DNA of 64,000 nt from Owenia fusiformis (GCA_903813345.2 CAIIXF020000005.1:23005375-23069374); one strand, 5' to 3'; shown: positions 1-13,019, counted from the first letter of the stretch. The notes: generated by a model from the sequence alone, not told the origin. Numbers and translations are program-made.

Positions 1-342
1 ATGACCTTGAGAAGGTCAATGAAGGTCAAATCTCAAGTCAGATTTGAACTTGTGATAACTTGTAGATGCTTCCGAAAAAATTGGTCAATTTGAAGCAAGT
101 TGAAAAAGACCTCTTTGACCTTTTATTGATCTTGAGAAGGTCAATGAAGGTTAAATCTCAAAACTAAAGTCATAATTGAACTTCTGAAAAGTTGTACATG
201 ATGTTGAAAAAAACTGAAGTCAGTCTAAACAGTATTTGTTAAGTTATTGGAAGTTTTGAGAATTTGTTGCAGACGCCAAACGGCACCCGCCGTCAAAAAA
301 CGGAGACCATAACAATGTCACCACTTTTTGGTGGTGACATAA
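1..342 (-). mobile_element. Terminal-hairpin element, copy 1 (cut by the window edge)
   Basis: Inverted relative to the copies at 3.7, 6.2 and 36.1 kb. It ends in a perfect stem, ATGTCACCAC / GTGGTGACAT, at 315-340, preceded by the family's TTTTTTGACGGCGGGTG-type block and the CTTAACAAATACTGTTTAGA block (in reverse). The start of the internal GACCTTGAGAAGGTCAATGA repeat array is visible at 1-190. Confidence 0.7.
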
Positions 343-352
343 TAAGTGATTT

Positions 353-1411
353 GGTAAAAATAAATACGCTCATAAATGCTTGATTTGCTATTATTCCAAC
401 GTTATGTTATGTTATGTCATGTCATGGATTTGGTCCATGATTTTGCCTAGCAACCACATGGCAACGGAATATTAATTAATTAGTGAAATTGAATTGGGGA
501 AATGGGAGAATAAAGAATGTATCTAAATTTTGGAGAGGGTTATCATTCTAATTTCGACACCAAAGTTTGCATTAACATCGAGGAGCGTGCAAACAATTTT
601 TCAAGTAAGTAGTTTTTGAAAATTCCTCAGGGAGAAAGCAATTGGCAATTATTTGACGATTAACTGTATTTTACCTTTTAAAATTCATAACATAATGTCG
701 TCAATAGTGGCTCGATTTTCATGAAAATAAAGGTAATTCAATGTGCTAAATGATTAGCCATCAAGCAGAGCAATACTGATCACTTTGCTTTATCGACAGT
801 ATTAAAAACAAAGTCATTATCAATATTTTATGAAATTCATTGTTATTGGCATATCATTATTAATTATTCCGAGTAACATAACTTTGCCCCTCTACCCCCA
901 ATCACTTTGGTCATTTATCTGTGACTCAAGCTAGAAAAACAACGGAGGCACAAAAAGTACCATTGAGGGGGTTCAAGTTGACCACCCCCTCCCCTGCAGG
1001 CGTTAGGGTTAATTATTTTTGTTTGTGTACTTGGACCAGTTAGTTTTTCAATTATTATATCCATGAAAAGATCTCACAAAACAAATTACGTGTACAAACG
1101 TTGTGCCACCCCTAAGCTTTTTAACTCAAACGATTAGCTATTGCATTTGCGTACTTGTCTTTCTGTCTTCTGTCTGTCCCTCTTTAAGTGTAATCTTCCC
1201 CCTATTTGTGTTCATTATCAATAATAGAAAAAAACTCTGTCTTCCGATTCAAAAACTTTTTGGCCACCATTTCGAGGGAAATAACTTTTTAGCAATAACT
1301 TGCGAATTAGTGCTTCGGTTTGCATAAAAACAGAATGACCGCCATTGTTGGGGTCGAAAATGACGTTTACAGCCATCATAAATCATTGCTCAGATTCGAT
1401 TTTTCAAATAC
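353..1411. other. AT-rich intergenic, nothing recognised
   Basis: No supported gene, repeat or RNA. The frame at 1103-1327 starts at GTG and lacks any gene-like feature. Confidence 0.4.
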
Positions 1412-1874
1412 CACAGGCTGGTATCGAAAGATTTGTCCGCTGTGACGGAGCATGCTATTTTTCATAAAAACACTAAGAATGCCTCACGATTTATTTTCTA
1501 ACTCATATGTTTGGTTATATCAAAGATAATTACTTACTCCATGCAATGGATATATCATTTGCGTGTAACCTTCATTTCTGTTTGAAGTCCAATAACGCTA
1601 GGAGTAAAATCTATTGCAAACGGCGCCAGAGTATCAAACTCTAAAATGTACCATTTCTTTTTTAACTTCTTAATGGCATGATATAGTGACACGATAATAT
1701 TAACATATGTTTTCAGCATAACTCTGAATGTATTAATGAGATATTAATGCATTGGGTCTTTTTAATTTTTTTTATAAAAAATAATATTAATATTTTTTGT
1801 CCGCTGTGACGGAGCATTTTCACAGTTCACATTTGCTCCGTCACAGCGGACAAATATTTCGATACCAGCCTGTG
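1412..1874. mobile_element. TIR element, 463 bp, 41-bp TIRs with one mismatch
   Basis: The left end CACAGGCTGGTATCGAAAGA continues through a TTTGTCCGCTGTGACGGAGC block; the right end is its reverse complement with one difference in 41 bp. An extra direct copy of the GTCCGCTGTGACGGAGCA block lies at 1800-1817, just inside the right TIR, so the right end can form a second hairpin. No coding content. No clear target duplication. Confidence 0.8.
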
Positions 1875-3728
1875 AATAAATGTTCTCACATTTAAAAGAA
1901 CTAACGTGTTTGGTTTAGATAGAATTCTAAAAATAATCTGAGAAAATGTTTTAATCTATTAATTTGAAATTATTCATCGCAAGATTGAAAATCGTCAAAC
2001 TGTCATAATATGACTCCCAATTCGACTACAAACATGTGTGCACAGTATCCATGATACTATTTGTTGGATCTTAGGTAAAGGTATTGAAATGAAAAACACA
2101 TGTGCAACACAACTTGTTCGTATTTAGGACTCGGCAAATATATTTGAGCAAAGCAAAGAATATCAAGGTTTAAGGGATGTGGGCAGATGTAGTTTAAAGA
2201 ACCGGTGGGGATTTAGGTCCGCAGGAGCACCCCTTAAATATTGGTTCAAATGAGTTGCGCTTATACGAATTCTTCATCTGGTGGAGTCATATCATGGAGT
2301 AATATGGTGTTTTGAAAGTGAATACACTTTTCATATGTTATAAGGTCACACCTCTTTACTCACAAACGCCAGAAAAGATATACCTTGGTTGATTCCTGGA
2401 TCAAATTGTAGTCTGTAATATATTTCATACTAAGTAGTTATGGCACTTGTGGCCTTCCCTCGTATACTGTAGACATATAGCAGCTAATGCCCTACTGAGC
2501 CCTTATTGAGGTTATTGCCTTTCTTTTAAAAAATGAAGTACACCGGACGGGGAAGGATGAGATGAGCTCATACATGATTTATGCAATCTCATTTAATTCA
2601 CACTGAATGACTTATCATGCCACATCCGCAGTCAGCTGTAACTATACGATTGGATGGATGATATGCAAAGGTTACACCATTTATCACTGGCCTACCATAC
2701 CTGTCATAATTATCTAAATCTACAAAGTTTAAAACAAGTCGTTTGCGAATATACGTGTATTATTTAATAAACTATTCATTCAACTTTGGCATACATTTAC
2801 AATTATCAATCAGGTTTTAGGCCTATTCATTTTTGAAATGATTGTATTGTTGTTTTGCAAATGTTTCCAATTTTGCTTAATGTTGTTCCCGCCGGACAAA
2901 AAACTCACAATCGGACAAAAAAGTATGACATTTTATTTTCATTTTACACTGTCCAGTTTCTCTTTTAAGTGGAATACTTTTGTAGTAATGAAACTTGAAT
3001 CCGTATTAGACATTGTTTCTTTTCACATTGGATTATGGTTTCAGGTACAATTGAGATTTATTTTCATTGTGACTGGTGTATACTTCGATGTTTTCGTTTT
3101 GGTGCTGGGTTCTGTAACAATTTTTGTCCTTTCCCTTTGACACTTGTGCGTGAATATTTTTTTTCTTCAGGAGAACGTGGTGTCAACAGGACTCATCAGT
3201 TCACCAACATGGTCAACAACATTATCATAAGACTCTCTATCATGTGAGTAGAAAATAAACTTCTTCTATAGGTGAGAGAAAATCCAAGTCAAATATCGAC
3301 AATAAACAATATGAGGAAACGGTTACTGACCCGGATTTGGTTTTGGAATCAATCCTCACACGTATACACCACCCTCGATATATTGTTTACCGATGCACTC
3401 TGGGGATAAACATTTTCCGGGTGTTTGCGGGTTGTGTTATCCGATTCTTGCGATTTCCCCCTAGTGTTTTTAATTGTTTGTTCAGTGTTGTGTTTTATTT
3501 GTTTGTAGCTAAAGCGTTTCATGTTTTGTGATTACAGAATTACTAATTAGAGGATCCTTGTCCTGCAGAGGACAATACTTTCCAATTAGGACCCTATGTA
3601 GGTGGTAGGAAGGTTATGTCTTTTGTACAGTTACTGTCCTGTGACGTGCGAATGGTGGGCGATAATGGCGTAGGCTTTACCCCTTATCAATATTTCTGTG
3701 TCGAGATGTTACGATATTTCAGTGTTTG
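1875..3728. other. Intergenic, nothing recognised
   Basis: Several short frames (2838-3140, 3035-3247, 3337-3531) are hydrophobic only because of T-rich sequence; no splice-linked partner or motif. Confidence 0.4.
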
Positions 3729-3880
3729 TATGTCACCACAAGAAGTGGTAACATATTCTTATACTCTCCGAATTTTTGTGGACAATGTTCGGTGGTCAGC
3801 GCCCGGGTCAGCATTTGGCGGTTGGTAGGTGGCGTCTGCAACAAATGGCAGGTGGTGACATTTTGCATGTTAATACCTTG
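3729..3880 (+). mobile_element. Terminal-hairpin element, copy 2 (short form)
   Basis: Starts with the ATGTCACCACAAGAAGTGGT hairpin and ends GTGGTGACATTTTGCATGTT, with only about 100 bp between. It has the GGCGTCTGCAACAAAT block but no internal repeat array, so it is the deletion form of the family. Confidence 0.65.
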
Positions 3881-6175
3881 TTATATGATTTTATAGCTTC
3901 TAGGCACTACACTATATTGTTCATTCAATCTGTTGTAACTTGTATTATCTTTGCCCTTCCCTTGTTCTTCCTTGTCAATTGTCTGCCTTTGTCCACTGGG
4001 AGCCCTAGTAGTTTTCAACAGGAAAAGGAAAGTAAAAGTGAGATTACAAAAGAAAGAGAATATTAAACACGATGATGATACTCAAGTAGAATAGTATACA
4101 ATGATAATAATTCATTGCACCTTCATCATATATTTGATTAAGCCACGTGACGCAGAATCAAAGATTCTCTGGAATGTGTTGACTATTATTGTCGTCCCCA
4201 TCTCGGAATGTGATATTGGCATGAGTAATATTTTGCAAGATTACATTGCTGTTGCTGACAATACACTAATAACTTCGGTCAGAATTACTCTTCTACGGCT
4301 TTAAAGACCTTGTGAGCTAATGCAGCGGCTAAACGCAAATTTTATTTTCTCTTGTAATAGAAAATTATTCGGCAACTCACTGGCATATCCGATGCATAAT
4401 CGCTCGAGTAATTTTGAAACAGTCTAGTTGATGGATGACTTGAGAAAATCAACATATTATGTTTTAGCAAGTGATGCCAAAATCTGTTAGATTCAGATAA
4501 CAAATTGAAAATACTGCAAAGAGCTGTAAATCTACATGGAAATCGTCCAGTTAAGCTTACTATAGATTGTTTTGATCACAGAGCAGACATAGTACTGATC
4601 TACATTCAGGAAATTCACGCCTCTAAGGATGCACCGGGCCATTGGCATTTGATTTAACTAACTAAATACTCGTGAGATCTGTATAGTTCTTTACCTGAGG
4701 CTAATTGCTTAGTAACTATAATTCTTGTTTCCTATCAACACGGTTGATAGCCAACTTCAATGTGAGATATAATCAGAAATCAATAAGAAGCCATCAATTT
4801 ATCAACTACAGTTTTGATTCAATCATGTTATTTGATTGATAAATGTGTTATTAAAGTATATCTTATTTTGATAGATTGATTGCATCAAACGTTTAATAAC
4901 TTCTAAGCTACTTCAGACAAAAAGGTCCTGGATGAGTGGATGTAGATTTAGTGTCGGCTATATATTGGATAACTCGTATTTTGCGTGGACTAATTGCAAC
5001 ACAAACGGATCTGCAGATGCAATCACAGGTATGGTGTTTTTTGCATTTGTTTTTTTCTGCGTTTTATTTGAACTGTATGTTTGTAGGAGCAATGGATGTT
5101 TTGTTTTTTCTCTAATTCTTGATTTTTTAAGTTTCCTTTACTGATTTTGTCCGGGGATTTTGTACTACTTGCCATGTTGTTAGCAAAACTGATTTCCAAT
5201 GATTTCTCATAAACCAACAATGTATAACCAAACAAATAATATCACAAAGAATGCTCAATGAGCAAAGAAAGATGGCCAAAATAGTATACTTTTCTTTCGG
5301 AAATAAGATAAAAGAGAGGTTGGGATTTTTCAATTCTTTGCTAATCTGAGATGTCTGAAAGGAACTGAACTTTACCACAACCAATATTTCTACCGAAAGT
5401 TTGCTTATTAATCAGGAATCAAATACATTTTACTATAGATATTCTTAATAAAGAAAACTATGGTGTGTGTTTCAATACATTGAAGTCGCTGTGCTTTGAA
5501 AACGTAAACTCCAACAAAATGAAAAAATGAATAACGTTACACCAAAATCGGAATAAAAAGACTTGATCCAATATTCTCAGACATAATAAGGCGCATGAGT
5601 TAGAAATTGTGAGGGATGTTGCCGATGGTCATGACAGATGTGAATAAATAGGGCACAGGGTGTAATTTTTCGCTGGCAATATAGAATAACACTTTATTAC
5701 ACATTAGTTATGATAGATAAATGTGGGATTGCATTGCAATACTAACTTACGCCAATACTATAAGATAAAGTGATGAGAAAGGACAGAGACGAGTTGTGAA
5801 TACGTTTCGAAAAATTGTCACAATTTTACAATGTATCAATCGCTGTCATCATTTCATGTCAGGCCCATTTTCTGAAAAAAATTCGCATTTGGAGTATTTC
5901 CCACGTATATTTTGAACGGGGGTCAATCAAATATATGGAATAGGTAAAGTAAAGAATTACAAAGATATACTGATAGCAGAGTTATCTATTCACAAATGGT
6001 ATATTGAAAAATGTGTGAGTAACTTATATCTCTTTTAAAATTTCTCTTTATGAATTCGAAACCTCATATTTGTAACATACCTGTAAATAATTATGTTTAG
6101 CTGAAATAAATGAATAAAAAAACGTATATTTTGAACGTTACAAAGCACATTAGTAATAAACAAATGGTTTTTAGT
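3881..6175. other. Intergenic, nothing recognised
   Basis: AT-rich with chance frames on both strands at 4932-5384; no coding signal or clear repeat. Confidence 0.4.
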
Positions 6176-7604
6176 ATATCACCACCAAAAGTGGTGACAT
6201 ATTGTTATGGTCTCCGTTTTTTTGCGACGGCGGTTGGCGTCCGGCGGTTGGAGGTTGGCGTCCGGCGGTTGGAGGTTGGCGTCCGGCGTCTGTAACAATT
6301 TCTTACAACTTCCTATAACTTAACAAATACTGTTTAGACTGACTTCAATTTTTTTCTAAATCATCTACATGTTCTCAGAAGTTCAAATCTGACTTTAGAT
6401 TTGACATTTGGCCTTCAATGACCTTCTCAAGGTCAAAAAGGTCTTTTTTCAACTTGCTTCGCATTGACTAAATTTTTTTTCAAAATCATCTACATGTTCT
6501 CAGAAATTCAAATCTGACTTAGATTTGACTTTAGATTTGACATTTGACCTTCAAATCTGACTTTAGATTTGACATTTGACCTTCAATGACCTTCTCAAGG
6601 TCAAAAAAGGTCAAAAAGGTCTGTTTTCAACTTGCTTCAAATTGACTAAATTTTTTTTTCAAAATCATCTACGTGTTCTCAGAAATTCAAATCTGACTTA
6701 AGATTTGACTTAAGGTTTGACATTTGACCTTCAATGACCTTCTCAAGGTCAAAAAAGGTCAAAAAGGTCTGTTTTCAACTTGCTTCAAATTGACTAAAAT
6801 TTTTTTTCAAAATCATCTACATGTTCTCAGAAATTCAAATCTGACTTAAGATTTCACATTTGACCTTCAATGACCTTCTCAATGTCAAAAAAGGTCAAAA
6901 AGGTATTTTTTCATCTTGCTTCAAATTGACTAAATTTTTTTTTCAAAATCATCTACATGTTCTCAGAAATTCAAATATGACTTTATATTTGACTTTAGAT
7001 TTGACATTTGACCTTCAATGACCTTCTCAAGGTCAAAAAAGGTCAAAAAGGTCTTTTTTCAACTTGCTTCAAATTGACTAATTTTTTTTTCAAAATCATC
7101 TACATGTTCTCAGAAATTCAAATCTGACTTTAGATTTGACATTTGTCCTTTAATGACCTTCAATCACCTTCTCAAGGTCAAAAAGGTCTTTTTTTAACTT
7201 GCTTCAAATTGACTACTTTTTTTTCAAAATCATCTACATGTTCTCAGAAGTTCAAATCTGACTTTAGATTTGACATTTGACCTTCAATGACCTTTTCAAG
7301 GTCAAAAAGGTCTTTTTTCAACTTGCTTCAAATTTACTTAATTTTTTTTTCAAAATCATCTACATGTTCTCAGAAGTTCAAATCTGACTTTACATTTGAC
7401 CTTCAATGACCTTCTCAATGTCAAAAAAAGTCAAAGAGGTATTTTTTCAACTTGCTTCAAATTGACGACTTTTTTTTTCAAAATCATCTACATGTTCTAA
7501 GAAGTTCAAATCAAACCTTCTTAAGGTCAAAAGGTATTTTCCAACTTGCTTTGAATTGACCAAATTGTTTTAGGTGGTGACATTTTGTCATGTTAATGCC
7601 TTGT
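6176..7604 (+). mobile_element. Terminal-hairpin element, copy 3, with nine-unit array
   Basis: Left end CACCACCAAAAGTGGTGACA, then TATGGTCTCCGTTTTTTTGC, three short GGCGTCCGGCGGTTGGAG-type repeats (6228-6290), AACAAATACTGTTTAGACTG, the internal array, and the right end GTGGTGACATTTTGTCATGT at 7572-7591. No transposase frame; non-autonomous. Confidence 0.7.
6356..7566. repeat. Internal minisatellite, nine units of ~120-180 bp
   Basis: Each unit starts AATCATCTACATGTTCTCAG, continues with AAATCTGACTTTAGATTTGA and CCTTCAATGACCTTCTCAAG, and ends in a poly-T block before TTCAAAATCATC. Starts lie near 6361, 6487, 6665, 6822, 6949, 7097, 7232, 7356 and 7486. Units differ by small duplications such as ATTTGACTTTAGATTTGAC. 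Confidence 0.9.
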
Positions 7605-9410
7605 TATGTCATTGTTAAACGCCTTTTTGGTACTGGCGTTCGTTGTCAGTGTCGGAGAGGTTGTTTTTTCTGTGATTATAATACTTATATGCATGCCAGC
7701 CATAAATTACGTACATGTCTCAAACTGAATCTACCTCCACTTGAAAAAGTTATGTTCGATAAGGTAAACGTTTAGCGGTACCCTTTGAAGTATCAGCCCA
7801 GAACGCAGGTATGTTTTCGGGGTATTTGTTTATAAGTGTTGATTTCTACATTTTGTTGATGTTTAGATTCAGGATGTCTATCAAGAAAAATGAGAGGCTG
7901 AAACTTCAGAATTTCCATTTAGTAATATATTTAGTAATATATAGGGAAACTTAACTTACAATTAATCTCCAGTTATATCTCCAGTGTCTCCTCTGATATG
8001 AATGATTAGATGCGAGTAGAAATAATTTTGATTTACGTCACTAAATATTCAAAACCCAGTAAAAGTAATGTCATATTTGAAATCTACATGTAAAAGGAAT
8101 ATGGTTTCGGAAATTGTTTATCAACTTTGAAACATTTTTTTTGAAAATGTGTTTTCTAGTTCGGGGAGATTCCCCATAGACCCCATGTTATAAAATCACA
8201 AAAAAATGAAATATCTTTTTTTTGTATTGGACAGATAACATGTTCTTTAAATATTTAAGTTAAAAGAGACGTTCTACTATACCCGCCATGCTATCTGACC
8301 CGAACGAGCCACCTTTTGGTGAAACTGATAACTACCTACTCGTATACGAGTCATAAGAGATGGTGCAAAAATGTGTTTGCTGACGAAAAATGTTGACTTA
8401 ATTTCAACATTTATCTCTCGAATAAACACAAAATTGAATTGAAAATTGAAAATCAACATATCAAGTGTATTTGATAATGTAAGTAAATGACTTCTGTCAA
8501 GATTACTTCGACAAGTCGTAAAATTTAGATGCCAAGAACACTTGGAACTCAACAGACGTCCTTAATATTTCCAACAACTAGAGCTCGCTAGAGCTGTTCA
8601 GCAAATAATCCATTTAGTCGTAACCGAGGCATCTAACAAGATATTACTGCAGGTCTTCGTTTTCTGTCGGCACAAATCATGTTCCATGCGCCATACCTAT
8701 CTATAACGCTGTGTCTTCTGTCTCCTCTTACTATTCATAAGGAAGATACTCATTAATCAGTGGCAGTTTCATCTCCATATCCTAATTTTGCCGGTAGACG
8801 GGTAACATTTTTCTTTTATTAATTACTTATAAGCATAATGGACATTAATTCTGATCCTCGCCTATTAGTTATAACTTTGTTATGAGCAACAACTTTGTTA
8901 TTACCTTCAAAACTTGTTTCTAGTTATAATTGTATACAGCATTTCCCTCAAAAGGATGAGTGAAATATTTGATCTTCCTTTTTTGTATACAATTTGAAGT
9001 CTACACCTCGCACCTGTGTGCTTTATTCCTTGCTTTATTCAATTATTTTCACTCTTTTCTGCATTTAACATCTTTAACTATCATGACTTTTTTCACGGGA
9101 GGCCAGGTCTAATTTCCACTCATACGTGAGGACACTGTTCATGCGTAATAATAATCTTTAATCAAATAAAATAATGACACATTTAGACAGATTCTACTAT
9201 TATATGTAAATCACGACTTCACAATAATTTGTAGAAAATCAGAGAAATTATGTAAAGTTCGGAATCGTTTTGTTATGGATCTCCTGGATAGAATTCTCAT
9301 AGTGTTGTTTTGAGGCCTTGGAGTAGGAACCATCAGGAGACGGTAACGGCCGTTACATTGTCTTTCAAAATTGCAGAAGGTTAATGTTGATTTCGTCATG
9401 ACTACACATA
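7605..9410. other. Intergenic around repeat copy at 8.0-8.3 kb
   Basis: Outside the ATGCGAGTAG-ended element nothing is recognised. The minus frame 8277-8552 reads into that element's right end. Confidence 0.4.
8009..8344. mobile_element. ATGCGAGTAG-ended repeat element, copy 1
   Basis: Left end GATGCGAGTAGAAATAATTT, right end CTACCTACTCGTAT, so the ends are inverted over ~10 bp. The interior matches the 13.0 kb copy (GATTTACGTCAYTAAATATT, GATTCCCCATAGACCCCATG, CTATCTGACCCGAACGAGCC). No coding capacity. Confidence 0.65.
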
Positions 9411-10501
9411 CGAGGGGTGATCCAAAAGTCTTGGACACCCCGCTCTAACTTTGCTATTTTCTAATATAATTACATGAAACTTTCAGATAATAAAGATCAA
9501 CATCTTAACAACTTTGTGTATAAGTTTTAACAGAAAATAACATATTTTAGCTACTTTTCTAAATATTTTTTGATACCGGGTCTCTGCCACCCGGAACGGT
9601 ATTTAAATATAGTAAATTACGTCACAACTGTTATAATATGGCAAATACTTTAGGCGCAGGTGCACAACCTAATACCAGTCATGATATGAGAGTATTTTCG
9701 ATTTTCAGTCTGAGTGTCATCTACCATCATCATTTTCACATATTAAGACCTACTTTTCAACATATTTTCCACGAATTTGAACACATTTTTCATACCGATT
9801 TACCAATGAATGAAAGACATTTAATGAAGCCGCCATTGCTTATGTGATACAAATGCTGCTGGATTGCCACTCTAAACCTCATCCAATGAGTAAAAAACAT
9901 TTTCTTTCAACCCTCCTCAACTTGGAGAAAAGGAAGAAAATCACACGGAGCCATATCTAGACTGTATCGTGCATATGGTAGCTGTTCAAGGTCAATAATA
10001 GTGAAAATATATTGTAGTATTCTTTGTTCCACTTTGATTTCTTTCATGTTCCGCATTTCAGCAGCCATCTTGGAGCAAAAATGATAACAGAATGAGGTTT
10101 GATTGTCTGATGTCATTTTCGTAGAACTTGACATATACGGCCATTGTCATATGTGACATTATGATTAAAACACAATTAATTGGTTGCCTAGTAACAAAAG
10201 AAGTAAACTAACATGGTTTAACATTCAAAATTTAAGGAAAGATATTGGTCAAGACTTGCAAAACAAGTCAAATAGCGGAAACATTTAGGCTGAAAGTTGC
10301 CATGTGCGAATACCGTTCCGGGTGGCAGGGTCACTATATTAATAATTATCTAGAAAACCACATAAAATATATAATATCACCATGAAATTAATACACAAAG
10401 TAGTTAGGTTGTTGGTCTTTATTATTAGAAAGTTTAAAGTAATTTTATCAAAAACAAACACAATTAGAGCAGGGCGTCCAAGACTTTTGGATCACCCCTC
10501 G
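9411..10501 (-). mobile_element. Tc1/mariner-like element, 1091 bp, with ~195-bp TIRs
   Basis: Bounded by TA on both sides (9409-9410 and 10502-10503). The ends start CGAGGGGTGATCCAAAAGTC and are inverted and alignable, with divergence, for about 195 bp, up to a shared block reading CTGCCACCCGGAACGGTATT at 9586-9605. The transposase remnant lies on the minus strand. Part of the same family occurs at 40674-41283 and 17104-17271. Confidence 0.85.
9750..10134 (-). pseudogene. Mariner transposase remnant
   Basis: The frame from 10134 to 9907 contains YSLDMAPCDFLPF, a decayed form of the mariner YSPDLAPCDFFLF block that contributes to the catalytic site. After stops and frameshifts the C terminus reappears at 9836-9750 as FHSLVNRYEKCVQIRGKYVE, the usual mariner ending (W/L..RW.KCI...GDYVE), closed by TAG. 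Much of the N-terminal and catalytic part is missing, so it is inactive. Confidence 0.75.
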
Positions 10502-10503
10502 TA

Positions 10504-12206
10504 TAGAGGAGTTTCTGCATATAGCTTTGAACTCTTACTTATTCTCGTTTTCGTATCATTTTAAGAGATTTGCTTCTTATGACTTACTTTCCCTTCTTTT
10601 TAATAGTATATTTTAATTCAGTGAAAAGTTTTCCACAACAATAACTTTCATTTATACACCTTTGTTATTTAACTGATTTTTTATGACTTTTTCAATTTTT
10701 CTAAAAAAAATCCGGGCCAAATCTTCATTAGTTTGATGTCAAAATTATTTAAAACTTTAGTTTTTTGTTCAACAACCAACATTTTCATGATTTAATCACA
10801 ATATGTACATAAACAGGGTCACGCCATATTATGCCATTATTGAGTTTTTAACAGATTCAATCAAAATTAAGTTTGAATTAAACTAATTATGAAATTATGT
10901 GACATTGAAGCCTTTGGCAGTCCGGCCCAACCAAAACAAATAAAACAAGTGATGACAGTTATTTATTCAGCTTTCTTGAGCTATAGCAACTCCCTGCGTT
11001 ACCATACCTTGAGCGGAGAATGTAAGCTTGGTCGAATTATTGATATGGTAGTTTCAAAACCGAAGGAGAATTGGAAATGTCGAGATTGATTTTACTGTCC
11101 TCTAAAGGTAACGGCCGTTACCTTTAGTCTACTTCATCTGGCACTGCGATCAGAGACGAATAAGATACATTTATCAGTGTCGCATTGTTTCTAAATCTCC
11201 AGATACCAGTGCAAATCAAGTTTCGTTCCCGTAAAGTGACGAGGAACAGTATTAGAACGACCGGGGGATGGTCAAACTAATTTTCTTCGTAAAAAGCAAC
11301 AGTCCAGGGAAATTAATATCTATCTTCATTTATCTATATTTCTATCACACTGATCTCTCATACATCTAGATATTGTACATTAATGCCGATTAGAGAGAGG
11401 TCTAATCAAAAACAACGTCTTATCATACAAAATAAATACACAATTGTGATTGAAAATAGATATGTTTTCATTTACATATTTGATATTCGTCTTATTCATT
11501 CTACAAAGCTAAACATTTGCCCAAAAGCCTAATCAAGATTCCAATGTATCAGTATGAAAAACAGATAAATGCAAGGCTTTGTACACATCTTTATTTTGAT
11601 TGATATTTTTCAGCGGCTCTTGAATTTTTACAATTTTACACACAGATTCCATTGTATTTATAAATGAGGACCCTAGTCATATATGATTCGATTCTTCATT
11701 TACACAACCCCGTTCTTTAAATTATACTCCGTCGGGCTCATTGAGGACTAAATACACATAGAAGGGGAGACAAAATTCCTTTTGGGACAATGAGCAATTT
11801 GATCGGTTCCTGTAACCTTTGATTGTAATTTCTCATTCCTCTTAATCTGGCTCATAATTCACGGTGTATTACTCAAACGCTCCCACTCTGGAGCGCTGAG
11901 GGCTGATGTGAAAAAGTCAGTACACCGAGTGCACCGCTTTCTTCAGATCGCTGTCATTCTGGGTGTCAGTTGATGCTTGAAATACGTGTTTCTTGACGTT
12001 TATATGCGCTTCATTCGGCATCTTTCTCCCTTTGATGCCCAGGGAAAGAGTCGATCTTCTCTTTCTCTTCTTGGAAAAGAAAACCAAGTGTACAATACTT
12101 TCTACACATATCTAGACTACCGCAACGTTTCCGTTGTATAAACCCTACCTTGGGGTTTCATGAATATGAGAATGTCCTGATTTTTAGACTGGATTTTCGG
12201 ACATTT
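10504..12206. other. Intergenic, nothing recognised
   Basis: Short frames at 10889-11089 only. No motif or repeat with a partner elsewhere in the window. Confidence 0.4.
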
Positions 12207-12238
12207 AATTATTTATTTTATTTATTTATTTATTATTT
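12207..12238 (-). repeat. AAAT-type simple repeat, probable LINE 3' tail
   Basis: A short run of TATT/TTTA units on the plus strand, read as AAAT/AAATA on the minus strand, directly downstream of the LINE ORF2 remnant. Confidence 0.7.
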
Positions 12239-12333
12239 AGACTTACACTTTTAAATCAGTGGCACACTAAAAATATTTAGGTGCGTCTACAGTCAAAATA
12301 CATACATGATCATTAAAATATCTAAAATCGTTC

Positions 12334-12822
12334 TTATAAGTCAGGTTTAAAAATCTTTGTTAAAAACTGTTTTACCAGTCCATCTACAATATAAAATTGA
12401 TCGTGCCCCCATTGACTGAGAACATCATCACCTAACATAAAATAGAGTTTATTTTCTGAGGTACAGGATATAAAATAATTAAACACATTCTCATTGCATT
12501 TGTCTAGTAACTTACAATAGAAGTCTGTTCTTTCTTTGTTAAAGAAAGAACATTCTACAAGTCTGTGTTGGATAGAGTCATCTACATTATCTTTACATAA
12601 TATGCATTTTCCATCTGTCTTTCTTTGTGATTCATAATTGGAATATAGAGCAAATTTGTTACATCTTGCTAAGAATTTGAGCTTTGATCCATAGAAGTCA
12701 TTGTTTTGTTTCAGGTAGTTCTCTAAATTAGTGTGTTTCTTGATTTTTGAATAAAATTTTAAGGAGCTATATTCCTTAATACTAGAGTGAAACTCATTAA
12801 CAATTACGATAATGTAATGCAT
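12334..12822 (-). pseudogene. Non-LTR retrotransposon, 3' end of ORF2 (5'-truncated)
   Basis: A 162-aa open frame with the zinc-binding C-terminal motif of LINE reverse-transcriptase proteins: C73-x2-C76-x9-H86-x4-C91 (GKCILCKDNVDDS then QHRLVEC). The reverse-transcriptase core and endonuclease are absent, as in the typical 5' truncation of target-primed retrotransposition. The stop codon is followed by ~95 nt and then an AAAT-type repeat on the minus strand (12207-12238), consistent with a LINE 3' tail. The clade (CR1/L2/Jockey-like) cannot be decided. Free of stops, so probably fairly young. Confidence 0.65.
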
Positions 12823-13019
12823 GGTATCTTATATAATTGAGATTTGACAAAATTATACTTTAATGCTCTAATTTTGACTCAACTAATCATATGATTCGAC
12901 AAAAGGGTTCTTACCAGTAGAATGATAAACACTTTTATAAATTTTGATAATTATACCGCTTCGTACACATACCTTTTATTCCAATCATTATCGAAATTGG
13001 ACGGGTGGTAATAGACTAG

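Noticed and set aside
6176-7604. CRISPR array
   Set aside because: The repeats are long, contiguous and without unique spacers, and the genome is eukaryotic.
8277-8552. 91-aa and (13365-13607) 80-aa minus frames sharing RVGSYQFH..VARSGQI
   Set aside because: The shared part is the right end of the ATGCGAGTAG-ended repeat, not a conserved protein.
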